From Cytophagales bacterium WSM2-2 (GTDB taxonomy: Bacteria > Bacteroidota > Bacteroidia > Cytophagales > Cyclobacteriaceae): a DNA stretch of 64,000 nt. The position numbers and the translations under genes are program-made. The stretch spans positions 4,266,001-4,330,000 of the forward strand of contig BNHL01000001.1 of NCBI GenBank assembly GCA_015472025.1, read 5' to 3'. This document shows positions 8,025-17,844 of this stretch, piece after piece; position 1 is the stretch's first letter; each line of letters opens with the position of its first letter. The notes under the pieces were generated by a model that was not told where the DNA came from, ran no database searches, and saw only the letters and a program-made list of their open reading frames with translations.

Positions 8025-8251
8025 AGTTTTATGTGTTGATGTGATGCCTACTCTTCTTCGGATTTTCGGCTAGCTCCGTTCAAAATCAGGTAATCAAGAC
8101 CCGTCACGTCTTTTTGCTTTGATGAAATGTTTTCACCAAATAAAAGCCACTCCATAAATCTAACCTGACTCAAACGCTGCAAAAGAAGTTTATAACTCCA
8201 CTCAGTGAACTCATAAACGAAGTAACGAGTTACACTATTTTAATGGAGTAA

Positions 8252-8296
8252 GTCAACGGGGTTTTCCCCATTTCGATACGGGCTTTTCCCCCGTTT
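8252..8296 (-). promoter_or_regulatory. Double GGGGAAAACCCCG-type motif upstream of DUF2589 operon
   Basis: On the minus strand two direct copies: AAACGGGGGAAAAGCCCGTATC (its core CGGGGGAAAAGCCCG at 8279-8293) and TGGGGAAAACCCCGTTGAC (8252-8270), with the A4 tracts 22 bases apart. The arrangement matches the pair at 5616-5653. The copy nearer the gene ends in CCCGTTGAC, exactly as at 11802-11820. Confidence 0.5.
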
Positions 8297-8898
8297 GATT
8301 TAATACCTCCTTAATATATAAGTCTTACGTTGCCATCGGGTTTCCCGGTAGATATGAATAGGTGAAGCAACCCTGACTGCGAATTCAGATTCGCAAGGAA
8401 CATCCAGGATACCGTTTGATCCTGTTAATCTTATTCCGGGCTTGCATATATTAACAGTACGGGGAATCCTTCCAATCTTATATCTGGACACTAAATATCT
8501 AATGCAGTTTGCTATTGAAGAATTCTTATTAGTTGTCACTATGTAGTTACTGCTTGTTGGTGGCCATCACTTTTAAACGGAAAGGACTTCATAGTCTGAC
8601 GAATCAATAGTCCGGGAAAATTTCATTTTGAGTTACACCAATCCTGTCTATCTATTCAGTAATAATTACCTGATTGTCTTTGTTGATGGGCGCAGCAGTG
8701 TTGTAATGCATCATGTTGTTACCCGATTGTTAAGGAATTATTTCACTCTTGTATCATCAGTGTTATTCAGGCGCTCACAATGAGCGCCACTATTTACCGC
8801 TTTTCATTCTCTCTGACCTGCCGGTGCTCTGAATGTTGACCGGCTATTGAAAAGATGATACTTTTTCGATAAAAAAAATCAGAGGTGGTTGTACTTTT
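8297..8898. other. Gene-free stretch with two hairpins
   Basis: No convincing gene in about 600 bases. Two inverted repeats lie near its right end: GGCGCTCA-CAA-TGAGCGCC (8770-8788, perfect 8-bp stem) and GCCGGT/ACCGGC (8820-8844). They precede the large type IX-secreted gene; the first lacks a T-tract, so it is not an obvious terminator. The -strand 79-codon frame at 8300-8539 has no coding character I can support. Confidence 0.4.
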
Positions 8899-8913
8899 TT
8901 GAAGCTGAATTTG

Positions 8914-11592
8914 ATGGGCAAGTTTTTGAAGTTGGATGTAAGTAGGTTTTTATACGTAGTCATTTTCACGACATCAATTAATATTGTTGGCCAATGCCAG
9001 CAATGGCAATGGGCTGATAACATTGTAAGTCCTAATGAGTTTGGCGGTAGCATTACCACCACCGATAATAATAACAACACCATTGTTACTCTGCCTTTCA
9101 GGGGGCAGATCAACGTAGGGAATACGAACCTGAACTCGAATAGCTCTAAAGAGGCTATAGCAGTTGTCAAGTACAATGCCCAGGGTCAGGTCGTGTGGGC
9201 AAATAAAATTACCTCTTCTTTAGGCCTGAGTATTGAAGACATTTATGTGACAACCGATGAAGTGGGGAACGTATACATTGGAGGTCATTTTTTCCAGCAG
9301 CTGAGTATTGATAATGAATCATTGATGAGCCCCGATGGCCGTCAGAATATTTATTTATGCCGGATTAATGCAAACGGCAGCCTGGCGTGGATCAGGCAAT
9401 TCGGATCGCCAACCACCGACAATGAAATATTGATGGGGCTATCCTGTCACAACGGACAGGTTTACGCGATGGGATATTTCAATGGTGCCCTCAACAATAC
9501 GGATGATGGAGTTCTGGCTACTGTTTCAGGAAATGCGGATGAAATTTTCTTATTGAAGATCGATTGTGCGGCAGGCTTTACAGCATTTCAGCGGGTGATC
9601 GGATACACTTGTTCAACGAGCCCGCCTCATCAATTCTACTTCGGATACGCTGAAGCAGGAAACCTGCTTGGCATTGATGGTGAAGATAATATCTATATAG
9701 TCGGTTACTTCAGCGGATGCTTTAACATCGGGGGAATAACTTCACACATCACCGTAAATTCCGGTTCGAAGGTTTCTTTTTTTATTGCAAAGTACAATGC
9801 TGCCGGAGATCTGATCTGGGCTAAAGACGTTCCATCTTCCGACAATGATTTTGTATCTCAGCTGGCATTGGACAATGACGGGTCTCCGTATATAACAGGG
9901 TCCTACGTCAAAGGGATCACGCTGTCTGACGCATTGAAGTTAGAAGAAAGCAATGTTACACCGCGCAGCTTTCTGGCTAAGTTTAGTAAATCCGGTGACC
10001 CGGTTTGGCTGAAACGGCTTAGCGAAAATGATGTTTCCCCACGCATCGCTGTCAGTGATTGCGGTGTGTTTATTACCGGGGGCATTAATGGAAGTCAAAC
10101 GATGGACGAATTTTCTGCGCCACAAGTCGATGGAACCAGTGCGCCATTGATTGGCGACATTTATGTTGCCAAGTATGCTCATGACGGTGAAGCTATCTGG
10201 ATCGCACTGGCTGCTGGCGTTGGCATGATACATGGTTCCGTGGGCAAAGGAATTTCTGCGGGAAGCAATGGCCAGGTATATCTATCCGGATATACCGGTG
10301 GCTCACTGAATTTCAGCGGGTCTGCGATTACCCTCACGGGAAGTGTTCCTTCGGGTGGAGGTAATGCCGATTCTTTTTTTCTGGCATCGATCCAGGATAA
10401 TGCGATGGGGCTATTATCAACGTCCCCCAATCGTACCACCATCTGTAAAGGAGAGACAATTCGTCTTAAAGCACCGTTTATATTCGGCAAGTATTCATGG
10501 CAAAAAGATGGTGTAGTCCTGGCGAGCAACTTACCTGTTATAAGTGTATCAGAAGCCGGGCACTACACGGTTTCAGTGTCAGGCTCAGGCTCTGCCTGCG
10601 CATCTACTGCATCAATTGACATTACTGTGATAGATCTGCTGTCAACTCCGGTAATATCTGGAGACACACAGTTTTGTGAAGGGGCTACGAGTTTACTGAG
10701 CACCACTGCATCAGGCACATACCAATGGAGAAAGGACGGAACGGATATTCCCGGGGCAACGTCAGGTACCTACCTTGCACAAAGCACGGGCGACTATTCT
10801 TTGGTAATCGGTAACAGCGCCACGTGCACTGCTGTTTCTAATACACTGCACCTGGACGTACAGCATGTACCGGTACCGGATGTGATGTATGAGGGCAATA
10901 CTTTTGCCAAAGGCAACAATGTTATTACTTTCTGTGAAGGATCGGATGTGCGCCTGTTCACCCGAGATCAGGGTGGCAGCTATGACTATCAATGGTACAA
11001 AGACAATTTAAAGATTGATGGCGAAACTCACAGCCAATGGACGATTCAACAATCCGGAAGTTATCAACTGGAAATTCAGGAAGGCGCATGTGCGGCACGA
11101 AGTGTACCCTTGTTTTTTCAAGCCGTTGCTAAACCTGTTTTACTTCTAAATCCGAATGACGTAAAGACGATTTGTGCAGGTGGTACCGAAATAAGAGTAC
11201 CACAAGAGGATGGCGTCATTTATAGATGGAGCGATGGCGTTGAGGGCTCAACAAGAATCGTTGATCGCCCCGGAACATATTCGATTGTAGCTTCGAGAGA
11301 TGGATGTACAACGGAGGGAGTAGTGCAAACAAAGTTGGCAGACCGGTTATTTGTGCCTAATGTGATAACCCCCGGGAATGATGACAAAAACGAATACTTT
11401 GTTGTGGAGGGTATTTCCGCCAATGCCGGGCTGAGCATCTTCAACCGCTGGGGGCAGTTGGTCTTCCACACCACTAACTACGAAAATAATTGGAATGGGA
11501 GAGGAGCAGACCCCGGAACTTATTTTTACAGCCTGCAGAAAGCCGACACGTGTGGCAACACTTACAAAGGATGGGTTGAATTGGTACGATGA
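8914..11592 (+). CDS. Large type IX-secreted protein with blade-like repeats and Ig-like domains
   Basis: About 892 residues from the ATG at 8914 (an in-frame TTG at 8899 is less likely). A signal peptide (FLYVVIFTTSINIVGQC) is followed by six or seven blade-like repeats, each with a strand of the form xxAKYxxxGxxxW (for example KYNAQGQVVWA, KYNAAGDLIWA, KYAHDGEAIWI), which suggests a beta-propeller. Then come three or four Ig-like or PKD-like modules with paired cysteines and YQWYKD/YQWRKD motifs. The C-terminus (VPNVITPGNDDKNEYFVV, FNRWGQLVF, GTYFYSL, GWVEL) is the gliding-motility-associated type B sorting domain, so the protein is exported by the type IX system and probably anchored at the surface. 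Role in adhesion is inference. Confidence 0.85.
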   Translation: MGKFLKLDVSRFLYVVIFTTSINIVGQCQQWQWADNIVSPNEFGGSITTTDNNNNTIVTLPFRGQINVGNTNLNSNSSKEAIAVVKYNAQGQVVWANKITSSLGLSIEDIYVTTDEVGNVYIGGHFFQQLSIDNESLMSPDGRQNIYLCRINANGSLAWIRQFGSPTTDNEILMGLSCHNGQVYAMGYFNGALNNTDDGVLATVSGNADEIFLLKIDCAAGFTAFQRVIGYTCSTSPPHQFYFGYAEAGNLLGIDGEDNIYIVGYFSGCFNIGGITSHITVNSGSKVSFFIAKYNAAGDLIWAKDVPSSDNDFVSQLALDNDGSPYITGSYVKGITLSDALKLEESNVTPRSFLAKFSKSGDPVWLKRLSENDVSPRIAVSDCGVFITGGINGSQTMDEFSAPQVDGTSAPLIGDIYVAKYAHDGEAIWIALAAGVGMIHGSVGKGISAGSNGQVYLSGYTGGSLNFSGSAITLTGSVPSGGGNADSFFLASIQDNAMGLLSTSPNRTTICKGETIRLKAPFIFGKYSWQKDGVVLASNLPVISVSEAGHYTVSVSGSGSACASTASIDITVIDLLSTPVISGDTQFCEGATSLLSTTASGTYQWRKDGTDIPGATSGTYLAQSTGDYSLVIGNSATCTAVSNTLHLDVQHVPVPDVMYEGNTFAKGNNVITFCEGSDVRLFTRDQGGSYDYQWYKDNLKIDGETHSQWTIQQSGSYQLEIQEGACAARSVPLFFQAVAKPVLLLNPNDVKTICAGGTEIRVPQEDGVIYRWSDGVEGSTRIVDRPGTYSIVASRDGCTTEGVVQTKLADRLFVPNVITPGNDDKNEYFVVEGISANAGLSIFNRWGQLVFHTTNYENNWNGRGADPGTYFYSLQKADTCGNTYKGWVELVR

Positions 11593-11658
11593 TTTTTACA
11601 AAATTACCACGCACTAGTTGTTCTCTCGCCCTCGTTGGGCTTCTTGACCCCTGGGGCT

Positions 11659-11749
11659 ATTGTTGGTCGACCAACAATCTCAGATATCCGGATAATAGAA
11701 GTTGGGAAATCAAACTCACTATTGACACAGTATCATAAACGTTGTTGGC
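11659..11749. repeat. R1 MITE-like element, copy A (right end decayed)
   Basis: Left end is the perfect 20-base palindrome ATTGTTGGTCGACCAACAAT (11659-11678), then the R1 core (CTCAGATATCCGGATAATAG ... TCACTATTGACACAGTATCA ... AAACG), then GTTGTTGGC where the right palindrome is lost. Other copies: 20571, 21647 and 23077. Confidence 0.8.
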
Positions 11750-11801
11750 ATATAAGAGAGCTTCCCTAAATGTATACTAACAGTTGAGGGAAGGACAAAA
11801 A

Positions 11802-11820
11802 TGGGAAAAATCCCGTTGAC
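11802..11820 (+). promoter_or_regulatory. GGGAAAAATCCCGTTGAC motif upstream of hsdR
   Basis: TGGGAAAAATCCCGTTGAC lies 33 bases before the hsdR ATG. It shares the GGGAAAA-n-CCCGTTGAC form with the site at 8252-8270 on the other strand. A TTAAAGTTTG follows at 11826-11835 and may be part of the promoter. Whether the motif acts as an activator site or as the -33 region itself (it contains TTGAC) is not clear. Confidence 0.45.
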
Positions 11821-11853
11821 TAGTGTTAAAGTTTGGCGCAACTTACGGGTTAA

Positions 11854-14673
11854 ATGAACCAAAACCCTGAACAGATCGCCCGCGATCAAATCGATCAGAT
11901 GCTGACCGAATGCGGGTGGATTGTGCAGCGGAAAACCAAGATCAATTTATCAGCCGGATTTGGCGTTGCTGTAACGGAGTACCAAACCGAAACCGGACCT
12001 GTGGACTATTTATTGTTCGTTGACAAGAAGCCTGTCGGAGTTATTGAAGCAAAAAAGGCGGACGAAGGTGTTCGACTACTTTCTGTAGAAGATCAGACCA
12101 AGCGGTACGCTGAAGGCAAGCTCAAATACCTCAAGAACGATCCCTTATTCTTTGGTTACGAAAGTACAGGTGATGTAACCCGATTTACAGACTACCGCGA
12201 TCCGAAACCTCGCTCTCGAAATGTATTTTCTTTTCACAGGCCCGAAACTTTAGCGAAGTGGCTTGGCGAAGAGAAAACGCTGAGAGCAAGATTCTTTGAT
12301 TTGCCCACGCTCAATACGGAAGGTTTACGCGATTGCCAGATTAACGCGATTACAAAACTCGATACCTCTTTCAAAGAAAACAGACCAAAGGCGTTAATTC
12401 AGATGGCGACAGGTTCAGGTAAAACTTTTACCGCTATCACTTTTATCTACCGGCTGCTGAAGTTTACTAAGGCCAAGCGTGTTTTGTTTTTAGTTGATAC
12501 CAAGAATTTGGGTGAGCAGGCTGAGCAGGAATTCATGGCTTATGTTCCAAATGATGATAACCGTAAATTCACGGAGCTTTATGGAGTGCAGCGACTCAGA
12601 CGTGGAACATTTTCGGCAAACAACCAGGTTTACATCTCCACCATTCAACGATTCTATTCTATATTAAAAGATGAGGAATTAGATGAAAGTGCGGAGGAAG
12701 TCAATCCTAATGAATCTCGTGCCTGGGAAAAGCGGGAGCCTGTTCCGGTCGTGTACAATCCTAAAATACCAATCGAGTTTTTTGATTTTGTAATTGTGGA
12801 TGAGTGCCATCGCAGCATTTACAACTTATGGAAACAAGTGCTCGATTATTTCGATTCATTCCTGATTGGTTTAACAGCTACTCCCGATAATCGCACGTTT
12901 GGTTTTTTTAATCAGAATGTAGTGAGTGAATACACGCACGAACAGGCCGTAACGGATGGAGTAAATGTCGGCTTTGATGTGTATTTGATCGAAACGGAAA
13001 TTTCAAAGAAAGGTGGAGTTGTTTGGAAAGGTGAATATGTAGACCACCGCGAAAAGGATACCCGCAGAAAAAGATGGGAGCAACTGGATGAAGATAAGGT
13101 GTATTCCAACAAACAACTGGATGATGATGTGGTGAACCCGAATCAGATCCGGTTGATCATTAAAACATTTAAAGAACACCTTCCTCAGATTTTTACGGAT
13201 CGTAGAGATGAAACCGGAGTATTTGAAGTTCCAAAGACGCTCATCTTTGCCAAGACCGACTCCCATGCGGATGATATCATACAGATTGTTCGCGAAGAGT
13301 TTGCTGAAGAAAATAAGTTCTGCAAGAAGATAACCTACGGAACATCTAAGGATAAGAAAGATGACAAAGGAAATGTGGTTGAAAAAGGCGAAGACCCGAA
13401 AAGCACTCTCGCACAGTTTCGAAACGATTACTATCCACGCATTGCTGTTACCGTAGATATGATTGCCACCGGCACGGACGTAAAACCATTGGAGTGCCTG
13501 CTCTTCATGCGCGATGTGAAAAGCCGTAACTACTTTGAACAAATGAAGGGGCGCGGGACTCGGACGGTCGATTTCGAAGCGCTCAAAAAAGTGACACCTA
13601 CTGCTAAATTTACAAAAGACCATTTTGTAATTATTGATGCTATTGGAGTTACAAAGAGTTTAAAGACGGATAGCAGGCCATTAGAGAAAAAGCCTGGTGT
13701 GCCAATGAAGGATTTGTTGGGTGCTATTACGGTAGGTGCGCGGGATGAAGAATTGTTTACTTCGCTGGCGGGAAGACTAGCGCGACTTGAAAAGCAGATT
13801 ACAGAAAAAGAGCGAAAAGTATTTCAGGAAAAGGCAGCGGGTAAAACCATTAATCTCGTAGTGAAGGAATTATTGAACGCTTTTAACCCCGATGCACTGG
13901 CGGATATCCGAGAACGGGTGGAAAAAGAGTTTGCGGGTGAGGCCCCGGTGGTGAAGGATGAAAAATACAACCAGCGAGTATCCGTGCTGCAAGATAAAGC
14001 AGCCGCGGTGTTTAATGGTGAGTTAAATGAGTACATTGAAAACGTGCGCAAAGCGCATGCTCAGGTAATTGATCACATCAATCCTGATAGCCTGGTAAAC
14101 GTGGGATGGGATAAAGACAACACTGAAAAATCTCAAACGTTAATCCAAGATTTTAATGCGTGGATAGAAACACATAAAGATGAAATAACCGCACTACAAA
14201 TTTTTTATAGCCAGCCCTACCGCAGGCGCGACTTAACCTACCAAATGATTAAAGAGGTGTATGAGAAGCTCAAAACTGAAAGGCCGTTATTGGCACCCAT
14301 GCACATATGGCGCGCTTATGAGCAACTTGGTCAAAGTAATGGTTCGCCTAAGAATGAACTGGTAGCGTTGGTGTCTTTAATTAGAAGGGTGAGCGGAGTT
14401 GATAATAAGCTTACAGCATTTGACAAGACCGTGGACAAGAATTTCCAGGAATGGGTGTTTAAAAAACAGGCCGGTGCATTAAAGTTTACAGATGAGCAAA
14501 TGCAATGGCTGCGCTTGATAAAGGAATATGTAGCCAATAGCTTCCATATAGATAGAGATGATTTTGACCTGAGTCCATTCAACAGCAATGGTGGGTTAAC
14601 TAAGATGTGGAACCTGTTTGGCGAACAGATGGATGAAATTATTAATGAATTAAATGAGGTTTTAGCTGCATGA
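11854..14673 (+). CDS. hsdR: Type I restriction enzyme, motor/nuclease subunit HsdR
   Basis: A 939-residue subunit. N-terminal nuclease domain: D-Y-L-L-F-V-D-K-K-P-V-G-V-I-E-A-K-K near residues 50-68 carries the PD-(D/E)xK pattern. Superfamily 2 helicase: Walker A ATGSGKT near 185-191, the DECH box near 315-318, GLTATP near 340, and the later motif region QMKGRGTR. The C-terminal ~200 residues match the EcoEI-type HsdR C-terminal domain. HsdR translocates DNA and cuts it when the HsdS-HsdM complex finds an unmethylated site. Its stop overlaps the hsdS start (ATGA), and the operon continues for five genes. The G-A-C motif 33 bases upstream may control it. All catalytic motifs look intact. Confidence 0.95.
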   Translation: MNQNPEQIARDQIDQMLTECGWIVQRKTKINLSAGFGVAVTEYQTETGPVDYLLFVDKKPVGVIEAKKADEGVRLLSVEDQTKRYAEGKLKYLKNDPLFFGYESTGDVTRFTDYRDPKPRSRNVFSFHRPETLAKWLGEEKTLRARFFDLPTLNTEGLRDCQINAITKLDTSFKENRPKALIQMATGSGKTFTAITFIYRLLKFTKAKRVLFLVDTKNLGEQAEQEFMAYVPNDDNRKFTELYGVQRLRRGTFSANNQVYISTIQRFYSILKDEELDESAEEVNPNESRAWEKREPVPVVYNPKIPIEFFDFVIVDECHRSIYNLWKQVLDYFDSFLIGLTATPDNRTFGFFNQNVVSEYTHEQAVTDGVNVGFDVYLIETEISKKGGVVWKGEYVDHREKDTRRKRWEQLDEDKVYSNKQLDDDVVNPNQIRLIIKTFKEHLPQIFTDRRDETGVFEVPKTLIFAKTDSHADDIIQIVREEFAEENKFCKKITYGTSKDKKDDKGNVVEKGEDPKSTLAQFRNDYYPRIAVTVDMIATGTDVKPLECLLFMRDVKSRNYFEQMKGRGTRTVDFEALKKVTPTAKFTKDHFVIIDAIGVTKSLKTDSRPLEKKPGVPMKDLLGAITVGARDEELFTSLAGRLARLEKQITEKERKVFQEKAAGKTINLVVKELLNAFNPDALADIRERVEKEFAGEAPVVKDEKYNQRVSVLQDKAAAVFNGELNEYIENVRKAHAQVIDHINPDSLVNVGWDKDNTEKSQTLIQDFNAWIETHKDEITALQIFYSQPYRRRDLTYQMIKEVYEKLKTERPLLAPMHIWRAYEQLGQSNGSPKNELVALVSLIRRVSGVDNKLTAFDKTVDKNFQEWVFKKQAGALKFTDEQMQWLRLIKEYVANSFHIDRDDFDLSPFNSNGGLTKMWNLFGEQMDEIINELNEVLAA

Positions 14674-15068
14674 TTAATATAAAAGCAATTCCAATTACTT
14701 GGGAAAAGCCAATCTTAAAAGAATTGGCCATATTTATTAACGGTAAGACATTCAGCTCAAAGAGTTGGAAAAAAAAAGGAATCCCTATAATTCGGATTCA
14801 AAATTTAAAGAATGAAAAAACGGATTTCAATTATATAGATGAAAAGGAGTTTGTAGAGGATCAATTTCATGTTAATAATGGAGAGTTGTTATATGCTTGG
14901 TCAGGTACTCCAGGTACATCTTTTGGCGTTCATATTTGGAAAGGCAATTTCGCTTATCTCAATCAACATATTTTTAAGGTAATTCCATTTAGTGGAGTAA
15001 ATAAAAAAAACTGGATGAACTGCTCAGCGAACTCGAAAAAGGCAAAGAGCAATTACAAACTTCATTAG
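14670..15068 (+). pseudogene. hsdS: HsdS specificity subunit, N-terminal fragment
   Basis: 132 codons starting with an ATGA overlap on hsdR. Residues 1-110 are the first target recognition domain of a type I specificity subunit (PILKELAIFINGKTFSS, GIPIIRIQNL, GELLYAWSGTPGTSFG, YLNQHIFKV). The frame then leaves the family: after the run of eight A at 15003-15010 it reads NWMNCSANSKK and stops, while the next frame reads KLDELLSELEKGKEQLQ, the central conserved helix of HsdS. One additional A would restore reading. In addition the usual last ~60 residues of the domain (the part before the central helix, ending in IPLP-x-x-EQ) are missing. Either a sequencing error in the A-run, a phase-variable tract or a real inactivating change. 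Confidence 0.8.
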
Positions 15069-15073
15069 AGCAG

Positions 15074-16225
15074 TTGAAGGTGTACAGACAATCTATTTTG
15101 AAGAATGCCTTTGAGGGAAAGTTATCGGAAGAGTGGAGAAGTAAACAGAAGAATCTAAAAACACCTGATGTATTGGTGGCTGAAATTAAGGCCTATAGAA
15201 AACAACAATATGAAAAGCAATTAAAAGAATACAAAGCAGGTAAAGTTAAGGAAAAACCAAAGGAGCCGAAAGATATTGCCATTTTAAAAGATTCGAGCAA
15301 TTCTGATATTCAGTGGGCACTTTCAAGATTAGGTGACATTGTGGAGACAACAAGCGGTGGCACGCCTAGTAGAAATAATCCAAGCTATTATTCAGGTAAA
15401 ATACCTTGGGTGAAATCAGGCGAACTAAAGTTCAATACTATTATAAATACTGAAGAGAAAGTCACTAAAGAAGCGATTGAGAATTCAAGTGCTAAGTTGT
15501 TTCCGAAGGGAACATTGCTGGTTGCACTTTATGGTGCAAACGTTGGGAAATTAGCCTTTCTAGGAATTGAAGCAGCGACAAATCAGGCAATTGCGGGAAT
15601 TTTTGAAGACCCTTTTTACGAGTTGAATTTTCTTTACTACTATTTACTTTTTAGAAGGACAGACCTATTAAATCAAAGCACTGGTGGTGCTCAACCTAAC
15701 ATCAGTCAGACTATCTTAAATAGTTTACCAATTCCACTATGTACAATTGAAGAACAAAAGGAGATTGTGCAACAAATTGACAAGCTATTTTCACTAAATG
15801 CAGAAATGGAGAAAACAATTGAAGAGAATTTACTAAAGTCTAATTCTCTAAAACAAGGACTACTCCAAAAAGCATTTGAAGGCAAATTAGTTGAGCAAGA
15901 CCCAGCAGATGAACCCGCAAGTGTGTTGCTAGAGAGAATCAAAATGGAACGGGATGAATACTTGAAAAAAGAAAAAGAAAGAAAGAAAACTGAAAAACCA
16001 TTTCAAATAAAAGCTCGAAAGATGGCAGAAAAATTAAAACGAATCATGGAAATACTCAAAGAGAGTAAAAAACCGGTTTCAGCCAAAACACTTTGGCAAT
16101 CATCCATACACAAGGACGACATTGACAAGTTTTATGGGGAGCTAAAAATACACATTGAAGCGGGTGAGATCAAAGAAACTAGAAATGGAAAAGAGTCGCT
16201 TTTAGAGTTAGGGGATAGGAAATGA
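15074..16225 (+). CDS. hsdS: HsdS specificity subunit, central and second recognition part
   Basis: 383 codons if begun at a TTG at 15074, but the HsdS-like frame really extends back to about 15009, so this is the second part of the frameshifted hsdS. It holds the central helix (VYRQSILKNAFEGKLSEEW), a lysine-rich linker, the complete second recognition domain (LGDIVETTSGGTPSR, GKIPWVKSGEL, LVALYGANVGKLAFLG, TGGAQPNISQTILNSLPIPL) and the C-terminal helix (LKQGLLQKAFEGKLVEQDP). About 90 further residues form a basic extension ending in a winged-helix-like segment (LKESKKPVSAKTLW). HsdS chooses the DNA site for HsdM and HsdR. A single-recognition-domain protein might still pair as a dimer. The stop overlaps the next gene (ATGA). 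Confidence 0.85.
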   Translation: MKVYRQSILKNAFEGKLSEEWRSKQKNLKTPDVLVAEIKAYRKQQYEKQLKEYKAGKVKEKPKEPKDIAILKDSSNSDIQWALSRLGDIVETTSGGTPSRNNPSYYSGKIPWVKSGELKFNTIINTEEKVTKEAIENSSAKLFPKGTLLVALYGANVGKLAFLGIEAATNQAIAGIFEDPFYELNFLYYYLLFRRTDLLNQSTGGAQPNISQTILNSLPIPLCTIEEQKEIVQQIDKLFSLNAEMEKTIEENLLKSNSLKQGLLQKAFEGKLVEQDPADEPASVLLERIKMERDEYLKKEKERKKTEKPFQIKARKMAEKLKRIMEILKESKKPVSAKTLWQSSIHKDDIDKFYGELKIHIEAGEIKETRNGKESLLELGDRK

Positions 16226-17844
16226 GAATAGATAAAGTCTATATTGAAGATTATAAAAACCTGAAGCGCTTCAGCATTGACCTCGATGAGAAGGAAATGA
16301 AGACAGTCCTGCTTGGTCAGAATGCAACTGGAAAATCGAATTTCATTGAAGCGCTTATTCTTATTTTTAAATATCTCGATTTAGAAAAGGAAGTACCTGA
16401 AAAAATTGGATTGAAATATTCAATTGAATATACCTGTCGGGACTTTGTTGTTAAAGTCAATAACCTCAATGGAGAGTACGAGTTTGACGTGCTAGGAAAA
16501 GGCTCTTTGTTTAATGGGAAGTTATTTCATGCTGTGCTATATCCAAATAAATTATACAAGACAGAATTCTTCAAAAGAAAGGAGGAATTCCTACCGAAAT
16601 ATGTTTTTGCTTACTACTCAGGCTTGAGTAATAAACTAAATTCATTGTTCTGGGATCATCAGGCGAAATTTTATAGTGAGATAATAAAGGCAAATTTTAA
16701 GGATGAAAAGCTTGACTCACTTAGGAAACTATTTTATGTAAAACTAGTCCACTCTTACTTTGTCTTACTCGCATACTTTACCCACAAAGATGAGGACAGT
16801 ATAAAGTTCTTAGATGAAGTTCTTGGCATTGAAGATATCGATTCAATACTGTTTGTGTTAAAGATGCCAGACTGGGCCAAAAGCCAGGTTAAGAAAAATC
16901 CCGATGATATTTTTTGGACCGCAAAAGGACTTGTTAGGCCTTTTTTAGAGAAATTATGGACGCTTTGTATTGCACCAATTTACAGCGATGAAACTGTTCA
17001 GACAGATTTCTATGAATTTGAATCACAGAAGCGCCTTTATCTTTTTCTAAAAGGAAAAGAGCAACTACAAGAGTTGGCAAAGACCTATACTAACAATACA
17101 GCTTTGTTCAAAGCACTTGAGAGTACTTACATTTCAAAATTGATTTCAGAAGTTCGAATAAAAGTCAGGAAAAGAAAAGTAGATGGTAGCATTACCTTCA
17201 AAGAACTAAGCGAAGGAGAACAACAACTGCTAACAGTTTTAGGCCTCCTGAAGTTTACAAGGGATGAAGAATCGCTTATTCTCCTTGATGAACCTGATAC
17301 CCACTTGAATCCAATTTGGAAATGGCGCTACCTTGAATTTTTGGATAAGGTGGTGCATAACAGTGATAGTACGCAGATTATTCTTAATACGCATGATCCT
17401 CTTGTTATTGGTGGACTTAAAAAGGAGGAAGTGAGAGTCTTTCAAACTGGATCAGATGGAAAGATAGATGTAATTCAACCAGAATTTGATCCGCGTGGGC
17501 TTGGGGTTGAAGGTATTTTAACTAGCGATCTATTTGGCTTACCAACAACATTAGACGAGCATACAAAAAACATACTTGATAAAAGAAACGATTTATTAGT
17601 TAAGCAACAAAAACATCAACTAAATGAGAGTGAGCAAATTCAGCTCAGAGAAATATTTAGTGAATTGGAGAAATTAGGTTTCTCAAATACATTTAGAGAC
17701 CCACTTTATCAAAAATTTATAGTTGCATACAAGCAACGAATTAAAGATGATACTAAACTAAGTTTCACAAAGGAGGATATTGAAAAACAAAATAAGGTTG
17801 CTTTAGAAATTCTTGAAGAGCTAACAAAAGAAGAAAAGGAATGA
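16222..17844 (+). CDS. PtuA-like AAA/ABC-type ATPase (Septu-type defence)
   Basis: A 540-residue ATPase of the SMC/ABC-like class. Walker A GQNATGKS at residues 32-39, a long insertion of helices, the signature LSEGEQQLL near 330, Walker B SLILLDEPDTHLNP near 350 and an H-loop NTHDP. The C-terminal segment GILTSDLFGLP and the following helices resemble PtuA of the Septu anti-phage system. In Septu, PtuA works with the HNH nuclease PtuB and halts phage by nucleolytic attack; its ATPase acts as the sensor or regulator. It overlaps hsdS upstream and the HNH gene downstream by ATGA. Base composition is A-rich like hsdS. Alternative: another OLD-like ATPase partner of a nuclease. Confidence 0.8.
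   Translation: MRIDKVYIEDYKNLKRFSIDLDEKEMKTVLLGQNATGKSNFIEALILIFKYLDLEKEVPEKIGLKYSIEYTCRDFVVKVNNLNGEYEFDVLGKGSLFNGKLFHAVLYPNKLYKTEFFKRKEEFLPKYVFAYYSGLSNKLNSLFWDHQAKFYSEIIKANFKDEKLDSLRKLFYVKLVHSYFVLLAYFTHKDEDSIKFLDEVLGIEDIDSILFVLKMPDWAKSQVKKNPDDIFWTAKGLVRPFLEKLWTLCIAPIYSDETVQTDFYEFESQKRLYLFLKGKEQLQELAKTYTNNTALFKALESTYISKLISEVRIKVRKRKVDGSITFKELSEGEQQLLTVLGLLKFTRDEESLILLDEPDTHLNPIWKWRYLEFLDKVVHNSDSTQIILNTHDPLVIGGLKKEEVRVFQTGSDGKIDVIQPEFDPRGLGVEGILTSDLFGLPTTLDEHTKNILDKRNDLLVKQQKHQLNESEQIQLREIFSELEKLGFSNTFRDPLYQKFIVAYKQRIKDDTKLSFTKEDIEKQNKVALEILEELTKEEKE

Noticed and set aside
8300-8539. 79-codon minus-strand frame
   Set aside because: It overlaps the end of the regulatory motif region, has no recognisable domain and no neighbours on the same strand nearby; chance frame.
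13003-13623. Minus-strand frame of 206 codons
   Set aside because: Antisense of hsdR, whose helicase motifs are intact on the plus strand.
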